This document shows positions 24,235-33,510 of a stretch of 64,000 nucleotides of DNA, piece by piece. Under the pieces are notes generated by a model. It was not told the DNA's origin. It saw only the letters and a program-made list of their open reading frames with translations, and searched no databases. A program made the position numbers and the translations under genes. Within the stretch, counting starts at the first letter, position 1, and every line of letters begins with the position of its first letter. Origin of the DNA: Pseudanabaena sp. M53BS1SP1A06MG (GTDB lineage Bacteria; Cyanobacteriota; Cyanobacteriia; Pseudanabaenales; Pseudanabaenaceae); contig JADBWH010000074.1 of assembly GCA_020404105.1 (NCBI GenBank), positions 24,205 to 88,204 on the forward strand. Direction: 5' to 3'.

Positions 24235-24588
24235 ATGAAACCAAAATCAGCAGCTAAAGAACAAACTAGCCAACCCCTAACTCCTTCGCCCCTATCTCCA
24301 TCACAATTAAAGTCTCGCCAGAGTCAATTAATGGTAGTGGATGTGCGGGGATGGTTTGAGTATTTCATGGGACATATCGCAGGGGCAAAGAGAATGAGCC
24401 GCGATCGTATTCTTAAAGAAGTTCCCCAAGATCAAGCGATCGCGATTACTTGCCTATCTGGACATCGCATCGATATAGCGGCGCAATGGTTAGTTGCTCA
24501 GGGCTATAGCAAAGTCTATAGCCTCAAGGGTGGTTTACTCGCTTGGCAGAGCGCTGGCCATGCTGTTCACCGTGGTAATCAACCTTAA
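24235..24588 (+). CDS. Single-domain rhodanese
   Basis: 117 residues, no signal peptide. Rhodanese pattern VVDVRGWFEYFMGHIAGAKR and active-site loop CLSGHR (cysteine near residue 75), then GGLLAWQSAGH. A six-residue loop fits thiosulfate or persulfide sulfurtransferase function. Sits between the SCP2-like and efflux genes with short spacers. Confidence 0.85.
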   Translation: MKPKSAAKEQTSQPLTPSPLSPSQLKSRQSQLMVVDVRGWFEYFMGHIAGAKRMSRDRILKEVPQDQAIAITCLSGHRIDIAAQWLVAQGYSKVYSLKGGLLAWQSAGHAVHRGNQP

Positions 24589-24620
24589 TCCTTAACATTC
24601 AAGCAGGAAGGCTTAATCCT

Positions 24621-25967
24621 ATGACTCACAGCACATCAGGCAAACCGTCTCATGAATCTCTTACCCAAACAAGCGACCAATTGATTGAAGGAACAGATGA
24701 GCAACCGCAAGAAAAATTACCCTCCCCAAAAAACTTGTCAAAAATGTCACCAAAGGGGTGGGGAATTTTGATCGGTGGTGTGTTGTTGCTAGCAGGTGGA
24801 ACTTGGGCAATTTTGCAAATGAACCGATCGCCACATTCTCTAGAAACAACGACAGCTCAAGCGATCGCTGTATCCACAATGACACTGAAATCGCAATCGA
24901 TCACCAATACCTTAGAACTCTCAGGCTCAATTCGTCCTGTGGAACAAGCTACACTCTCCACAAGGGTGATGGGTCGGATTACGGCTTTATCATTGGAATC
25001 AGGCGATCGCTTTCGTAAAGGTGATGTCCTCGCAAGCATTGATGTGATGGATATCAATGCTCAAACTGGACAGGCTCAGTTGGGTGTCGCCCAAGCCCAA
25101 GCGGAAGTATTTCGTTCTCAAGCAAGTTTAAATCAATTAGAATCGCAAAAATTAGAGGCGCAGTCGGCTTTGCGCTTAGCTCAAGTGACCCAGTCACGGA
25201 TGTCTCGACTGCAAGCTGAAGGCGCGGTTTCGCAATCAGTATTGGATGATGCGAATACGGCGCTCGAACAGGCAAGGGCAAGGGTCGCTCAGTCGGAAGC
25301 GGGGATTCGTCAGTCACAGGCGGCGATCGATCAAACCCAAGCGGCAGTGAGTCGCGCCGAACTGAGCGTCATTTCATCGGATATCAGTGCCAGCTATGGC
25401 ACGATCATCGCTCCCTTTGATGGTGTTGTCGTTCAAAAAATGGCCTATGAAGGCGAAATGGCGGCTCCTGGAACGCCATTATTAAAAGTAGAAAATCCTA
25501 ATAAACTAGAACTAGAGATCTCTGTACCTGAAGAGAATTTACGATTGGTGCGGGTTGGGCAGTCGGTCAAGGTGCAGTTTGATGCGGTTAACCAAACCAT
25601 CAATGGCACAATTCAACAAATCGTGCCAGCCGCCAATGCTCAGTCACGCAGTTTTCTAGTCAAAATCCCTCTGAATAATTCTAGTAAATTAATCTCTGGA
25701 ATGTTTGGCAGGATTGCGTTACCTCTAGGTGCAAATAAAGAGACTTTACTTGTTCCTACTAAGGCGCTGATTCAACGGGGACAGCTGCAAGGAGTCTATG
25801 TGGTGGAAAGCACGGAAGAGAAAGCGATCGCCGTTCTACGTTGGGTGAAAACAGGTAAGCCCCAAAATGAACAGATTGAAATCGTGTCGGGCTTGAAAAC
25901 AGGCGATCGCATCATTACCAGCAACATCGTTCAACTCAGCGACGGACAACCCGTTGCGGTGCGGTAA
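24621..25967 (+). CDS. RND efflux periplasmic adaptor (membrane fusion protein)
   Basis: 448 residues. One N-terminal membrane helix (GILIGGVLLLAGGTWAIL near residue 50-68), a barrel-sandwich domain (LSGSIRPVEQATLSTRVMG), a long alpha hairpin rich in glutamine and alanine (about 150-255), the second lipoyl half (IIAPFDGVVVQKMAYEGEMA) and a beta-barrel region. This is the HlyD/AcrA adaptor type. It links the inner-membrane pump encoded 12 bp downstream to an outer-membrane channel not in this window. Confidence 0.9.
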   Translation: MTHSTSGKPSHESLTQTSDQLIEGTDEQPQEKLPSPKNLSKMSPKGWGILIGGVLLLAGGTWAILQMNRSPHSLETTTAQAIAVSTMTLKSQSITNTLELSGSIRPVEQATLSTRVMGRITALSLESGDRFRKGDVLASIDVMDINAQTGQAQLGVAQAQAEVFRSQASLNQLESQKLEAQSALRLAQVTQSRMSRLQAEGAVSQSVLDDANTALEQARARVAQSEAGIRQSQAAIDQTQAAVSRAELSVISSDISASYGTIIAPFDGVVVQKMAYEGEMAAPGTPLLKVENPNKLELEISVPEENLRLVRVGQSVKVQFDAVNQTINGTIQQIVPAANAQSRSFLVKIPLNNSSKLISGMFGRIALPLGANKETLLVPTKALIQRGQLQGVYVVESTEEKAIAVLRWVKTGKPQNEQIEIVSGLKTGDRIITSNIVQLSDGQPVAVR

Positions 25968-25979
25968 TAGGAGAAAATT

Positions 25980-28900
25980 ATGCAGGATTCACCAAACGGT
26001 CAAAATGGTTCTCAATCGCCGCCACCCCGTCACAAACTTGGTTTTGTTGGTCAATTGGCGAAGCAATTCATCGACTCCAAGCTGACCCCATTGATTATCA
26101 TTGTGGCGATCCTGTTGGGGATTGGTGCAACCCTGATGTTGCCACGGGAAGAAGAACCGCAAATTACCGTACCAATGGCGGATGTGTTTGTGCAGATGCC
26201 AGGAGCTTCGGCGAAGGATGTGGAACAGCGCGTCACTTCGCCTATGGAGAAATTGATTAAAGAATTGCCAGGGGTGGAATATGTTTACTCCACCTCGCGG
26301 CCGGGTTCATCTTTAGTTATCGTCAGGTTTATAGTTGGACAGAATACGGAAGATTCTATTGTTCAGCTTTACAACAAGCTCTATGCTAATTTTGACAAAA
26401 TTCCTGCGGGAGTTTCTCAACCTCTCATTAAGTCACGAGCGATTAATGATGTACCAATTCTAGCACTAACCCTATCAGGAGATGGGGTTTCAGGCACGGA
26501 ATTACGGCAGATTGCAGCGCAATTGGATGAGCAAATCAAGCAAGTTCCCGATGTTTCAGAAACGACGATCATCGGTGGACAGAAGCGCCAATTGCGGGTA
26601 GAACTCGATCCCACGCGTTTAAAGGCTTATGGACTCACACCTCTAGAAATCTCCCAAGCCTTTCAGTCCCAAAACTCAGAACTAGCGGGTGGGGCTTTGA
26701 GTCAAAACAATCAATCATTTTTGGTGCGAACTCAAAGCTTTATCCGATCGCCTGAAGATGCGAAGGGGCTAGTCGTAGCGGTGGCTAATAATCAGCCCGT
26801 ATATTTGCGGGATGTTGCCACAATTACCGATGGCGCGGAAGAACCTGCCAGTTATGTCTTGTTTGGCTATGGTGATGTTGCTCAAGAACATGGCGCTAAA
26901 GATGTCTCTCAAAAGGACAAGAAGGAAGCCAAAATCACCAAGCATAAGGGGGAAACTGAAGCCGTAACGATCGCGATCGCTAAACGTGGAGGTGCAAACG
27001 CCATTCAAGTTTCCCATCGGGTCTTACATAAATTAGATGAGATTAAGCACAACTATCTTCCTAATAATATTGATTTGACGGTTACCCGTGACTATGGCGA
27101 GACGGCTGCTGAACGCTCCAATGAGTTACTATTTCATATGCTGATTGCGGTTGGTTCGGTAACGTTGCTAATGTGGTTTGCCATGGGGCGAAGAGAAGCG
27201 ATCGTCGTGGCGGTATCGATCCCTGTCACCTTAGCGCTGACTCTTGCCAGTTTTGTCTTTTACGGATTCTCTCTCAATCGTGTTACCTTCTTTGCCTTGA
27301 TCTTCTCGATTGGCATTCTCGTTGATGATGCGATCGTGGTCGTAGAAAATGTCGGTCGTCATTTGGAACTCCCCGAAAATAAAACTCGTTTAAAATATTC
27401 TCCCAATCGTCAGCGCACTTTGCGACAAATTGTCCTTGAAGCCGTTGATGAAGTGGGCAATCCCACAATTTTGGCAACGGTAGCGGTGATTGCGGCGATC
27501 TTACCGATGGCATTTGTAGGCGGATTGATGGGTCCCTATATGCGCCCAATTCCTTTGGGAGCTTCAGCAGCGATGATTTTCTCGGCTTTAGTAGCTTTTA
27601 TCGTCGTGCCTTGGACAACGATGAAAGTGTTTACAGGCAGCAGTCATGGCGGACATCAAGAGGGTGAGGAAGATGCTCTCAGCAAGCTCTATCGCCGCTT
27701 TATGTATCCTTTGGTGCATTATCCCAAAAAGGGAACGACGTTTCTAATTGCGACAACACTGGCTTTAGTGGTGATTGTAGTGGGGCTGGCAGGATTCAAA
27801 TTGGTGATCCTGAAGATGCTCCCCTTTGATAACAAGAGCGAATTGCAAGTGGTGGTCAATATGCCTGAAGGCACGACCCTAGAGCAAACCGCTAGAGTAA
27901 CGCGCGAACTAGGACAATACCTTGCTTCTGTACCCGAAGTTACCCATTATCAGAGCTATGTTGGTACATCTTCCCCCTATAATTTCAACGGGTTAGTGCG
28001 CCATTACTTTTTGCGATCGGGTTCCAATGTTGCCGATATTCAGGTCAATTTTTTACCGCGAGAAGAGCGCAAACGTCAGAGCCATGATATCGCTAAGGCA
28101 ATTCGTCCTAAGCTCAAGGAAATCGGCGATCGCTATAGTGCGCGGATTCAAGTTGCCGAAATCCCCCCAGGCCCTCCCGTACTGCAAACCCTAGTTACGG
28201 AAGTATATGGCCCTAATTACCAAGGACAAATTGACGTTGCTAAAGGAATCTATCAATTATATAAATCCACTGATGGTGTGGTGGATGTGGATTGGTATGT
28301 GGAATCGCCCCAAACGGATTATCATTTGGTAATCGATCGCGAAAAAGCAACTTTAAATGGCATCAGTCCCGCCCAAATTTCCCAAGTTTTGCAAATGGCA
28401 ATTTCTGGGCAGAATGTGGGCTTACTCCATGATGAAAATTCCCGTGAAGATGTGGCGATTAATCTTCGCTTTAGTCAGTCCAGCCGTACCAGTTTAGAGG
28501 ATCTCAAGGCTCTCAATGTCAAGGGTGCAAATGGCAATCTCGTTCCCCTCAGTTCCCTTATGAAAACGGAAACCGCCACTGTCGATACCAGTATTTATCA
28601 CAAAAATCTTCAGCCCGTGGTCTATGTCTTAGGCGATGTGTCAGGTCGCGTGGAAAGTTCTGTCTATGCGATGCTGGCTTTGCAACCGCAAATCGATAAA
28701 ATTACACCGCCCACAGGTGAAAAAATCAAGACCTATCTCACCGAACAACCTCCCACAACCGAAACCTATTCTATGAAATGGGATGGCGAATGGCAAGTTA
28801 CCTATGAAGTCTTTCGGGATTTGAGTATTGCCTTTGCGGTGGTGATGTTGCTGATTTATGCCCTAGTGGTCGGTTGGTTCCAATCCTTCACCACGCCCCT

Positions 28901-29351
28901 AGCAATCATGGTCGCAATTCCTTTTTCTCTAGTTGGGATTATGCCTGCCCATTGGTTAATGGGTTCCTTTTTTACAGCCACCTCAATGATTGGCTTTATT
29001 GCAGGTGCGGGAATTGTGGTACGCAACTCGATTATTCTCGTTGATTTTATTGAGTTACGTCTCAAGGAAGGAATGCCCCTCGAAGAAGCGGTGATCGATG
29101 CGGGAGCCGTGCGTTTCCGTCCGATGTTGCTGACAGCCGCCGCCGTAATTGTCGGATCGGCAATCATTCTCGCCGATCCCATCTTCCAAGGATTGGCGAT
29201 CTCGCTGATGGCAGGTGAAGTCGCGTCTTTACTACTTTCGCGATCGGCTGTTCCGATTCTCTATTATAAACTCTGGCGCAATAAGAAACCACCAGTTTTA
29301 GAGTCAGTTGAGGAGGAACAGGAAGTTGCGATCGCCACTATTGATATCTAA
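25980..29351 (+). CDS. RND-family efflux pump, AcrB/MdtB-like
   Basis: 1123 residues with the duplicated RND layout: membrane helix near residue 38, large periplasmic loop, helices 2-6 around 385-560, second loop, helices 8-12 from about 940. The proton relay acidic pair is visible in [13 protein letters not shown] near 450. A charged insert of about 40 residues ([20 protein letters not shown]) interrupts the first loop. It exports a hydrophobic or metal substrate by proton antiport; location with sulfide genes suggests it is induced with them. Substrate unknown. Confidence 0.9.
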   Translation: MQDSPNGQNGSQSPPPRHKLGFVGQLAKQFIDSKLTPLIIIVAILLGIGATLMLPREEEPQITVPMADVFVQMPGASAKDVEQRVTSPMEKLIKELPGVEYVYSTSRPGSSLVIVRFIVGQNTEDSIVQLYNKLYANFDKIPAGVSQPLIKSRAINDVPILALTLSGDGVSGTELRQIAAQLDEQIKQVPDVSETTIIGGQKRQLRVELDPTRLKAYGLTPLEISQAFQSQNSELAGGALSQNNQSFLVRTQSFIRSPEDAKGLVVAVANNQPVYLRDVATITDGAEEPASYVLFGYGDVAQEHGAKDVSQKDKKEAKITKHKGETEAVTIAIAKRGGANAIQVSHRVLHKLDEIKHNYLPNNIDLTVTRDYGETAAERSNELLFHMLIAVGSVTLLMWFAMGRREAIVVAVSIPVTLALTLASFVFYGFSLNRVTFFALIFSIGILVDDAIVVVENVGRHLELPENKTRLKYSPNRQRTLRQIVLEAVDEVGNPTILATVAVIAAILPMAFVGGLMGPYMRPIPLGASAAMIFSALVAFIVVPWTTMKVFTGSSHGGHQEGEEDALSKLYRRFMYPLVHYPKKGTTFLIATTLALVVIVVGLAGFKLVILKMLPFDNKSELQVVVNMPEGTTLEQTARVTRELGQYLASVPEVTHYQSYVGTSSPYNFNGLVRHYFLRSGSNVADIQVNFLPREERKRQSHDIAKAIRPKLKEIGDRYSARIQVAEIPPGPPVLQTLVTEVYGPNYQGQIDVAKGIYQLYKSTDGVVDVDWYVESPQTDYHLVIDREKATLNGISPAQISQVLQMAISGQNVGLLHDENSREDVAINLRFSQSSRTSLEDLKALNVKGANGNLVPLSSLMKTETATVDTSIYHKNLQPVVYVLGDVSGRVESSVYAMLALQPQIDKITPPTGEKIKTYLTEQPPTTETYSMKWDGEWQVTYEVFRDLSIAFAVVMLLIYALVVGWFQSFTTPLAIMVAIPFSLVGIMPAHWLMGSFFTATSMIGFIAGAGIVVRNSIILVDFIELRLKEGMPLEEAVIDAGAVRFRPMLLTAAAVIVGSAIILADPIFQGLAISLMAGEVASLLLSRSAVPILYYKLWRNKKPPVLESVEEEQEVAIATIDI

Positions 29352-29373
29352 AATCACATCTAAAACATGATTC

Positions 29374-29436
29374 AAGAGATCCCCCCAGCCCAGAATTTTC
29401 TTCTTCCCCCTTTGCAATGGGGATTGAAGGGGATCT
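29374..29436. repeat. Palindromic intergenic repeat, type B copy 1
   Basis: AGAGATCCCCCCAGCCC ... CTTCTTCCCCCTTTGCAATG ... AAGGGGATCTT can fold into a long imperfect hairpin after the RND gene. A related sequence lies at 30978-31064 after the persulfide dioxygenase gene. These are dispersed repeats of a kind frequent in cyanobacteria. Confidence 0.6.
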
Positions 29437-29469
29437 TAAATAGAATCTGACACTCACTCAAAATAATCA

Positions 29470-30147
29470 ATGGAACCAATTCACATTTCTTACTATTCCG
29501 ATGTTCTCTGTATTTGGGCGTACATCGCTCAAATACGCCTTGATGAACTAAAAGCCAACTTTTCCGATCAAGTGGAGATCAATTATCATTTCTTCCCTGT
29601 ATTTGGCAATGCTCATGAAAAACTGGAAAAACGTTGGCGCGATCGCGGTGGGTTGCGCGGCTATAGCGATCATGTGCATACCGTCGCCGTCAAGTTTCCT
29701 CACATTAACGTCCATCCCGATGTTTGGGTAGTAAATACACCCACCTCCGCCACCTCCTGCCATCTATTTCTGAACGCCATTCAGCTATTAGAAATCAAGA
29801 ATATTATTCCTAAATCAGAGCAGCTATTTGAGAAAGCCAATTGGGAAGTGCGCCGCGCCTTTTTTGAAGATGTTGCCGATGTCAGCGATCGCCAAGTGCA
29901 GTTTCAACTTGCCCAAAAACTTGGCATCCCCATTGCCGACCTTCAAGCACAAATCGATAGCGGTGAAGCCTATGCGTTGCTATCGCGAGACTTTGAATTG
30001 ATCCGCGAACATACAATATCGGTAAGTCCGACATTAATTTTTAATGAAGGAAGACAGCGCCTCAATGGCAATGTCGGTTATCGGGTAATTGAGGCAAATA
30101 TTCGCGAGTTATTGAATAATCCTGAAGATGAACATTCTTGGTGTTAG
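29470..30147 (+). CDS. DsbA-family (FrnE-like) thioredoxin-fold oxidoreductase
   Basis: 225 residues. N-terminal IHISYYSDVLCIWAYIAQIR is the DsbA/2-hydroxychromene isomerase-type start, but the usual CPWC is CIWA, leaving one cysteine; another sits at the very C-terminus (HSWC). The ISVSPTLIFNEGRQRLNGNVGYR block contains the cis-proline. With one active cysteine it could act on glutathione or persulfide adducts rather than make disulfides. Cytosolic. Preceded by the palindromic repeat. Confidence 0.8.
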   Translation: MEPIHISYYSDVLCIWAYIAQIRLDELKANFSDQVEINYHFFPVFGNAHEKLEKRWRDRGGLRGYSDHVHTVAVKFPHINVHPDVWVVNTPTSATSCHLFLNAIQLLEIKNIIPKSEQLFEKANWEVRRAFFEDVADVSDRQVQFQLAQKLGIPIADLQAQIDSGEAYALLSRDFELIREHTISVSPTLIFNEGRQRLNGNVGYRVIEANIRELLNNPEDEHSWC

Positions 30148-30200
30148 GCGATCGCCACTACTTGCAAGGACAAACGCTACAACAATAGTTTGTTTTGTTC

Positions 30201-30234
30201 TTGACATCATATATCGCCATATAGTAATATATTG
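30201..30234 (+). promoter_or_regulatory. Sigma70-type promoter overlapping an AT palindrome
   Basis: TTGACA at 30201-30206 and TAATAT at 30225-30230 are spaced by 18 bp, ending about 36 bp before the persulfide dioxygenase start. The sequence CATATAGTAATATATTG across the -10 resembles the palindromes upstream of gpmA and pcxA, suggesting a repressor site on the promoter. Confidence 0.55.
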
Positions 30235-30266
30235 AGAGAGTTTTAAAAGTTTGGAAATTTACTGCC

Positions 30267-30965
30267 ATGCTATTTCGTCAGTTGTTCGATCAAGAGACAG
30301 GAACCTATACATATCTGATTGCCGACCCAAGCACCAAGGAAGCAGTCCTAGTCGATCCAGTTTTAGAACAGGTTGAGCGCGATCTTAAGCTATTGCGAGA
30401 GTTGGGCTTGACCCTCAAATTTTGTTTGGAAACCCATATTCATGCTGACCACATCACAGGTACTGGTAAATTACGCGAACTAACGGGTTGTGAAGGCATC
30501 GTTCCTGAAAATGCCCATGCGGCTTGTGCTAATCGCTTTGTAAAACACGAAGAAGTTTTGAATGTGGGCAAAATTAAAATTGGGGCGATCGCTACATCTG
30601 GTCATACTGACAGCCATATGTCTTTTTTGGTTGATGGCACACATCTATTAACTGGCGATGCCCTTCTCATTCGTGGCTGCGGACGCACTGACTTCCAAAG
30701 TGGTGATGCGGGTACTTTGTACGATCATGTCACCCAAAGGCTGTTTACTCTGCCCGATACTACCTTCGTTTACCCTGGACATGACTATCGCGGCAATTTG
30801 GTATCCACCATCGGCGAAGAGAAACAATGGAATCCTCGTTTTGTAGGACGCGATCGCGCTCAGTTTATTGAATTTATGGGCAGTCTCAATTTGCCAAATC
30901 CTAAAAAGATCGCTGAGGCAGTACCCGCCAACGAGCGTTGTGGTAAGGTTGCGCTTGCAGTTTAA
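30267..30965 (+). CDS. ETHE1-like persulfide dioxygenase (MBL fold)
   Basis: 232 residues. Metal motif THIHADHITGTGKLRE near 56-71, SGHTDSHMSF near 112, and the ETHE1/persulfide dioxygenase signature LIRGCGRTDFQSGDAGTLYD followed by VYPGHDYRG. It oxidises glutathione persulfide to sulfite with O2 and Fe(II), the usual step after SQR. GAGAG ribosome site upstream. It has its own promoter with a putative operator. Confidence 0.9.
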   Translation: MLFRQLFDQETGTYTYLIADPSTKEAVLVDPVLEQVERDLKLLRELGLTLKFCLETHIHADHITGTGKLRELTGCEGIVPENAHAACANRFVKHEEVLNVGKIKIGAIATSGHTDSHMSFLVDGTHLLTGDALLIRGCGRTDFQSGDAGTLYDHVTQRLFTLPDTTFVYPGHDYRGNLVSTIGEEKQWNPRFVGRDRAQFIEFMGSLNLPNPKKIAEAVPANERCGKVALAV

Positions 30966-30977
30966 TTAATAACGCAG

Positions 30978-31064
30978 AGATCACCCCAGCCACCCTTTCG
31001 TAAGAGGGGAGAATAAATTAAATTATCTTCTTCCCCATTTATAAGGAGGATTGACGGGGATCTC
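30978..31064. repeat. Palindromic intergenic repeat, type B copy 2
   Basis: GAGATCACCCCAGCC ... CTTCTTCCCCATTTATAAGG ... GACGGGGATCTC forms a long imperfect hairpin, related to 29374-29436. Located between the persulfide dioxygenase and rhodanese-DUF2892 genes. Confidence 0.6.
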
Positions 31065-31105
31065 AGCCCGATCCTTTTGCAATTATTTACAACTTCCTGA
31101 AACCT

Positions 31106-31663
31106 ATGACAACTTCGCAAAATTTAACTTCTGTATCCGAATCTCAAATCAAACTAATTGATGTTCAAGATCTCAAAGAGCTAATCGATCGCCAAGCCGT
31201 TGAACTAATTGATGTGCGCGAGGCGGATGAGTTCGCTAGCGAGAGAATTGATGGCGCAATGTTGGTTCCATTATCCAAGTTTGATATTCAGCAAATCTCC
31301 AATAGTCCAGATAAGCAAGTAGTTCTCTATTGTCGTTCTGGTAATCGTTCCCATCGCGCCGCCGAAAAATTGCTCGATGCAGGCTATGGGGAAGTGACAC
31401 ACCTCAAGGGGGGGATCATGGCATGGCGATCGCAGGGGATGCCGATCAAGGCAAATAAGAATGCACCCATCAGCATCATGCGCCAAGTCCAAATCACGGC
31501 AGGTTCCCTTGTTTTCTTCGGCACAGTTTTAAGTGCAGCGGTTTCCCCTTGGTTCATGCTCTTAACAGGATTTGTCGGTGCGGGTCTGATGTTCGCAGGA
31601 ATCTCTAACACCTGTGCGATGGCGAATTTATTGTCAATGCTGCCCTACAACAAGCAAAGATAG
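31106..31663 (+). CDS. Rhodanese fused to DUF2892 membrane domain (YgaP-like)
   Basis: 185 residues. Rhodanese domain (about 15-115) with VELIDVREADEFASERIDGA and active loop CRSGNRSH, then two membrane helices (about 128-175) of the DUF2892 type with NTCAMANLLSMLPYN at the end. Same architecture as E. coli YgaP, a membrane-bound sulfurtransferase. Its stop is immediately followed by the SulP start, so the two are one transcription unit; the membrane form may deliver sulfur species at the SulP channel. Confidence 0.88.
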   Translation: MTTSQNLTSVSESQIKLIDVQDLKELIDRQAVELIDVREADEFASERIDGAMLVPLSKFDIQQISNSPDKQVVLYCRSGNRSHRAAEKLLDAGYGEVTHLKGGIMAWRSQGMPIKANKNAPISIMRQVQITAGSLVFFGTVLSAAVSPWFMLLTGFVGAGLMFAGISNTCAMANLLSMLPYNKQR

Positions 31664-33388
31664 ATGATTAAGCAATTACAGCAATATATTCCTGCGCTCA
31701 ATTGGCTCAAAAATTATCAATCTAAACATCTATTTGGTGATATTACCGCAGGGATTATTGTCACCAGTCTCTTGATTCCGCAGGGTATGGCTTATGCCCT
31801 GCTTGCGGGACTGCAGCCGCAGATTGGACTCTATGCTAGTATTTTGCCTGCGATTATCTATCCATTGTTAGGAACAAGTCAGGTTTTGGCGGTTGGTCCC
31901 GTTGCCGTTGATTCTTTAATGGTGGCGGCGGCGCTCGCTAAACTTGCGCCCCAAGGTAGTTCTGAATATTTGACCTTAGCAATCGCCCTCGCCTTTTTAG
32001 TGGGAATCATCGAAATTGGCATGGGCGTTTTGCGGATGGGATTTTTAGTGAACTTTCTCAGCCGTTCCGTGATTTCAGGATTTATCAGTGGTGCCGCAAT
32101 CATCATTGGCTTTAGTCAGGTCAAACATTTACTGGGTTTAAAGATTCCTTCTACGGAATCATTTATCGAACTTCTCACTTTGATTTTTAGTAAAATCACC
32201 GAAGTGAATTGGGTTACGCTGAGTTTGGGACTAGTTAGCATTGCGATTCTACTTTATTGCAATCAGCCCCTAGTCAAATTATTGAAGCAACAAGGCTGGA
32301 ACGAACAGAGGATCTTACCTATTTCTAAAAGTGCGCCTCTGCTAGTAGTGATTTTGGGAACTCTGCTAGTCGCGACTTTCCGATGGGATCAAGGGGCGGG
32401 AGTTAAAATTGTGGGTATGGTTCCATTGGGGTTGCCGCCCTTGACCATACCTAGCTTTGATTTGCAAACTTGGCGATCGCTTTTACCTGCGGCTTTGGCA
32501 ATCGCTTTAGTTGGTTACATGGAGGGCTTCTCAGGAGCGCAAGCCCTCGCTAGCAAGCGGCGTGAAAAGATTGATCCGAATCAGGAATTGATCGCCTTTG
32601 GTGCGGCGAATCTAAGCGCCGCTTTTACGGGTGGATATCCTGTGACAGGTGGAGTCAGTCGCTCGGTGGTGAATTTCGCCGCAGGGGCAAATACGGGCTT
32701 AGCCTCAATGATTACGGGAATATTAGTCGCAATCACGGTGATGTTCTTTACATCTTGGTTCTATTTCCTGCCGCAGTCCTGCCTCGCCGCGACTATCATT
32801 ACCGCCGTTTATAAATTGGTTGATTTTTCCACCCTGAAACGGATGTGGAACTATGACAAAGCCGATGCGATCGCTTGGCTAGTCACTTTTAGCGCTGTAT
32901 TAGTTTTAGGTGTCGAAAAGGGAATTATTTTTGGCGCGATCGTCGCTTTATCTTTGCATCTATGGCATACCAGCCGCCCCCACATTGCGATCGTCGGGCG
33001 CTTAGGCGAATCTGAACATTTCCGCAATGTCCTCCGTTACGATGTCAAAACCAGTCCCCAAGTTTTAGCAATTCGCGTTGATGCCAGCCTCTACTTTGCC
33101 AATGCTAAATACATGGAAAATTTTCTAAGTCGCGAAATTAGCGATCGCCCTGATGTCACAAGCATTGTGCTGGTATGCAGCGCCGTCAATCTCATTGATG
33201 CTAGCGCCTTAGAAGTTCTCGAGAGCCTAATTGCCGATTTAAAAACCATCGGCATTAACTTCTATTTCTCGGAAGTGAAGGGACCCGTAATGGATAAATT
33301 ACTCAATATTGGTTTTGTGGATTATGTCGGACGCGATCACTTCTTTCTGTCCACCGATATCGCCATGCACGATTTAGCAGGCATTTAA
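31664..33388 (+). CDS. SulP-family anion transporter with STAS domain
   Basis: 574 residues, about 11-13 membrane helices, with the family signature GIIVTSLLIPQGMAYALLAG (split here) and GLYASILPAIIYPLLG; GGYPVTGGVSRSVVNF is another SulP block. C-terminal STAS domain from about 440 (AIRVDASLYFANAKYMENF). Transports sulfate, bicarbonate or a related anion. Coupling to a rhodanese-DUF2892 gene and persulfide dioxygenase points to sulfate or sulfite rather than bicarbonate, by context only. Confidence 0.85.
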   Translation: MIKQLQQYIPALNWLKNYQSKHLFGDITAGIIVTSLLIPQGMAYALLAGLQPQIGLYASILPAIIYPLLGTSQVLAVGPVAVDSLMVAAALAKLAPQGSSEYLTLAIALAFLVGIIEIGMGVLRMGFLVNFLSRSVISGFISGAAIIIGFSQVKHLLGLKIPSTESFIELLTLIFSKITEVNWVTLSLGLVSIAILLYCNQPLVKLLKQQGWNEQRILPISKSAPLLVVILGTLLVATFRWDQGAGVKIVGMVPLGLPPLTIPSFDLQTWRSLLPAALAIALVGYMEGFSGAQALASKRREKIDPNQELIAFGAANLSAAFTGGYPVTGGVSRSVVNFAAGANTGLASMITGILVAITVMFFTSWFYFLPQSCLAATIITAVYKLVDFSTLKRMWNYDKADAIAWLVTFSAVLVLGVEKGIIFGAIVALSLHLWHTSRPHIAIVGRLGESEHFRNVLRYDVKTSPQVLAIRVDASLYFANAKYMENFLSREISDRPDVTSIVLVCSAVNLIDASALEVLESLIADLKTIGINFYFSEVKGPVMDKLLNIGFVDYVGRDHFFLSTDIAMHDLAGI

Positions 33389-33510
33389 CCAGCTAAACCT
33401 TAAAACTTCCCTAATAAACCGATTATTTATAGTCTTTGAAACTATATTACCAACCAAGTATATTGTTAATCAAGGCAGTGCTTAGTTTCTGATCCACTTC
33501 AAGATAAATC

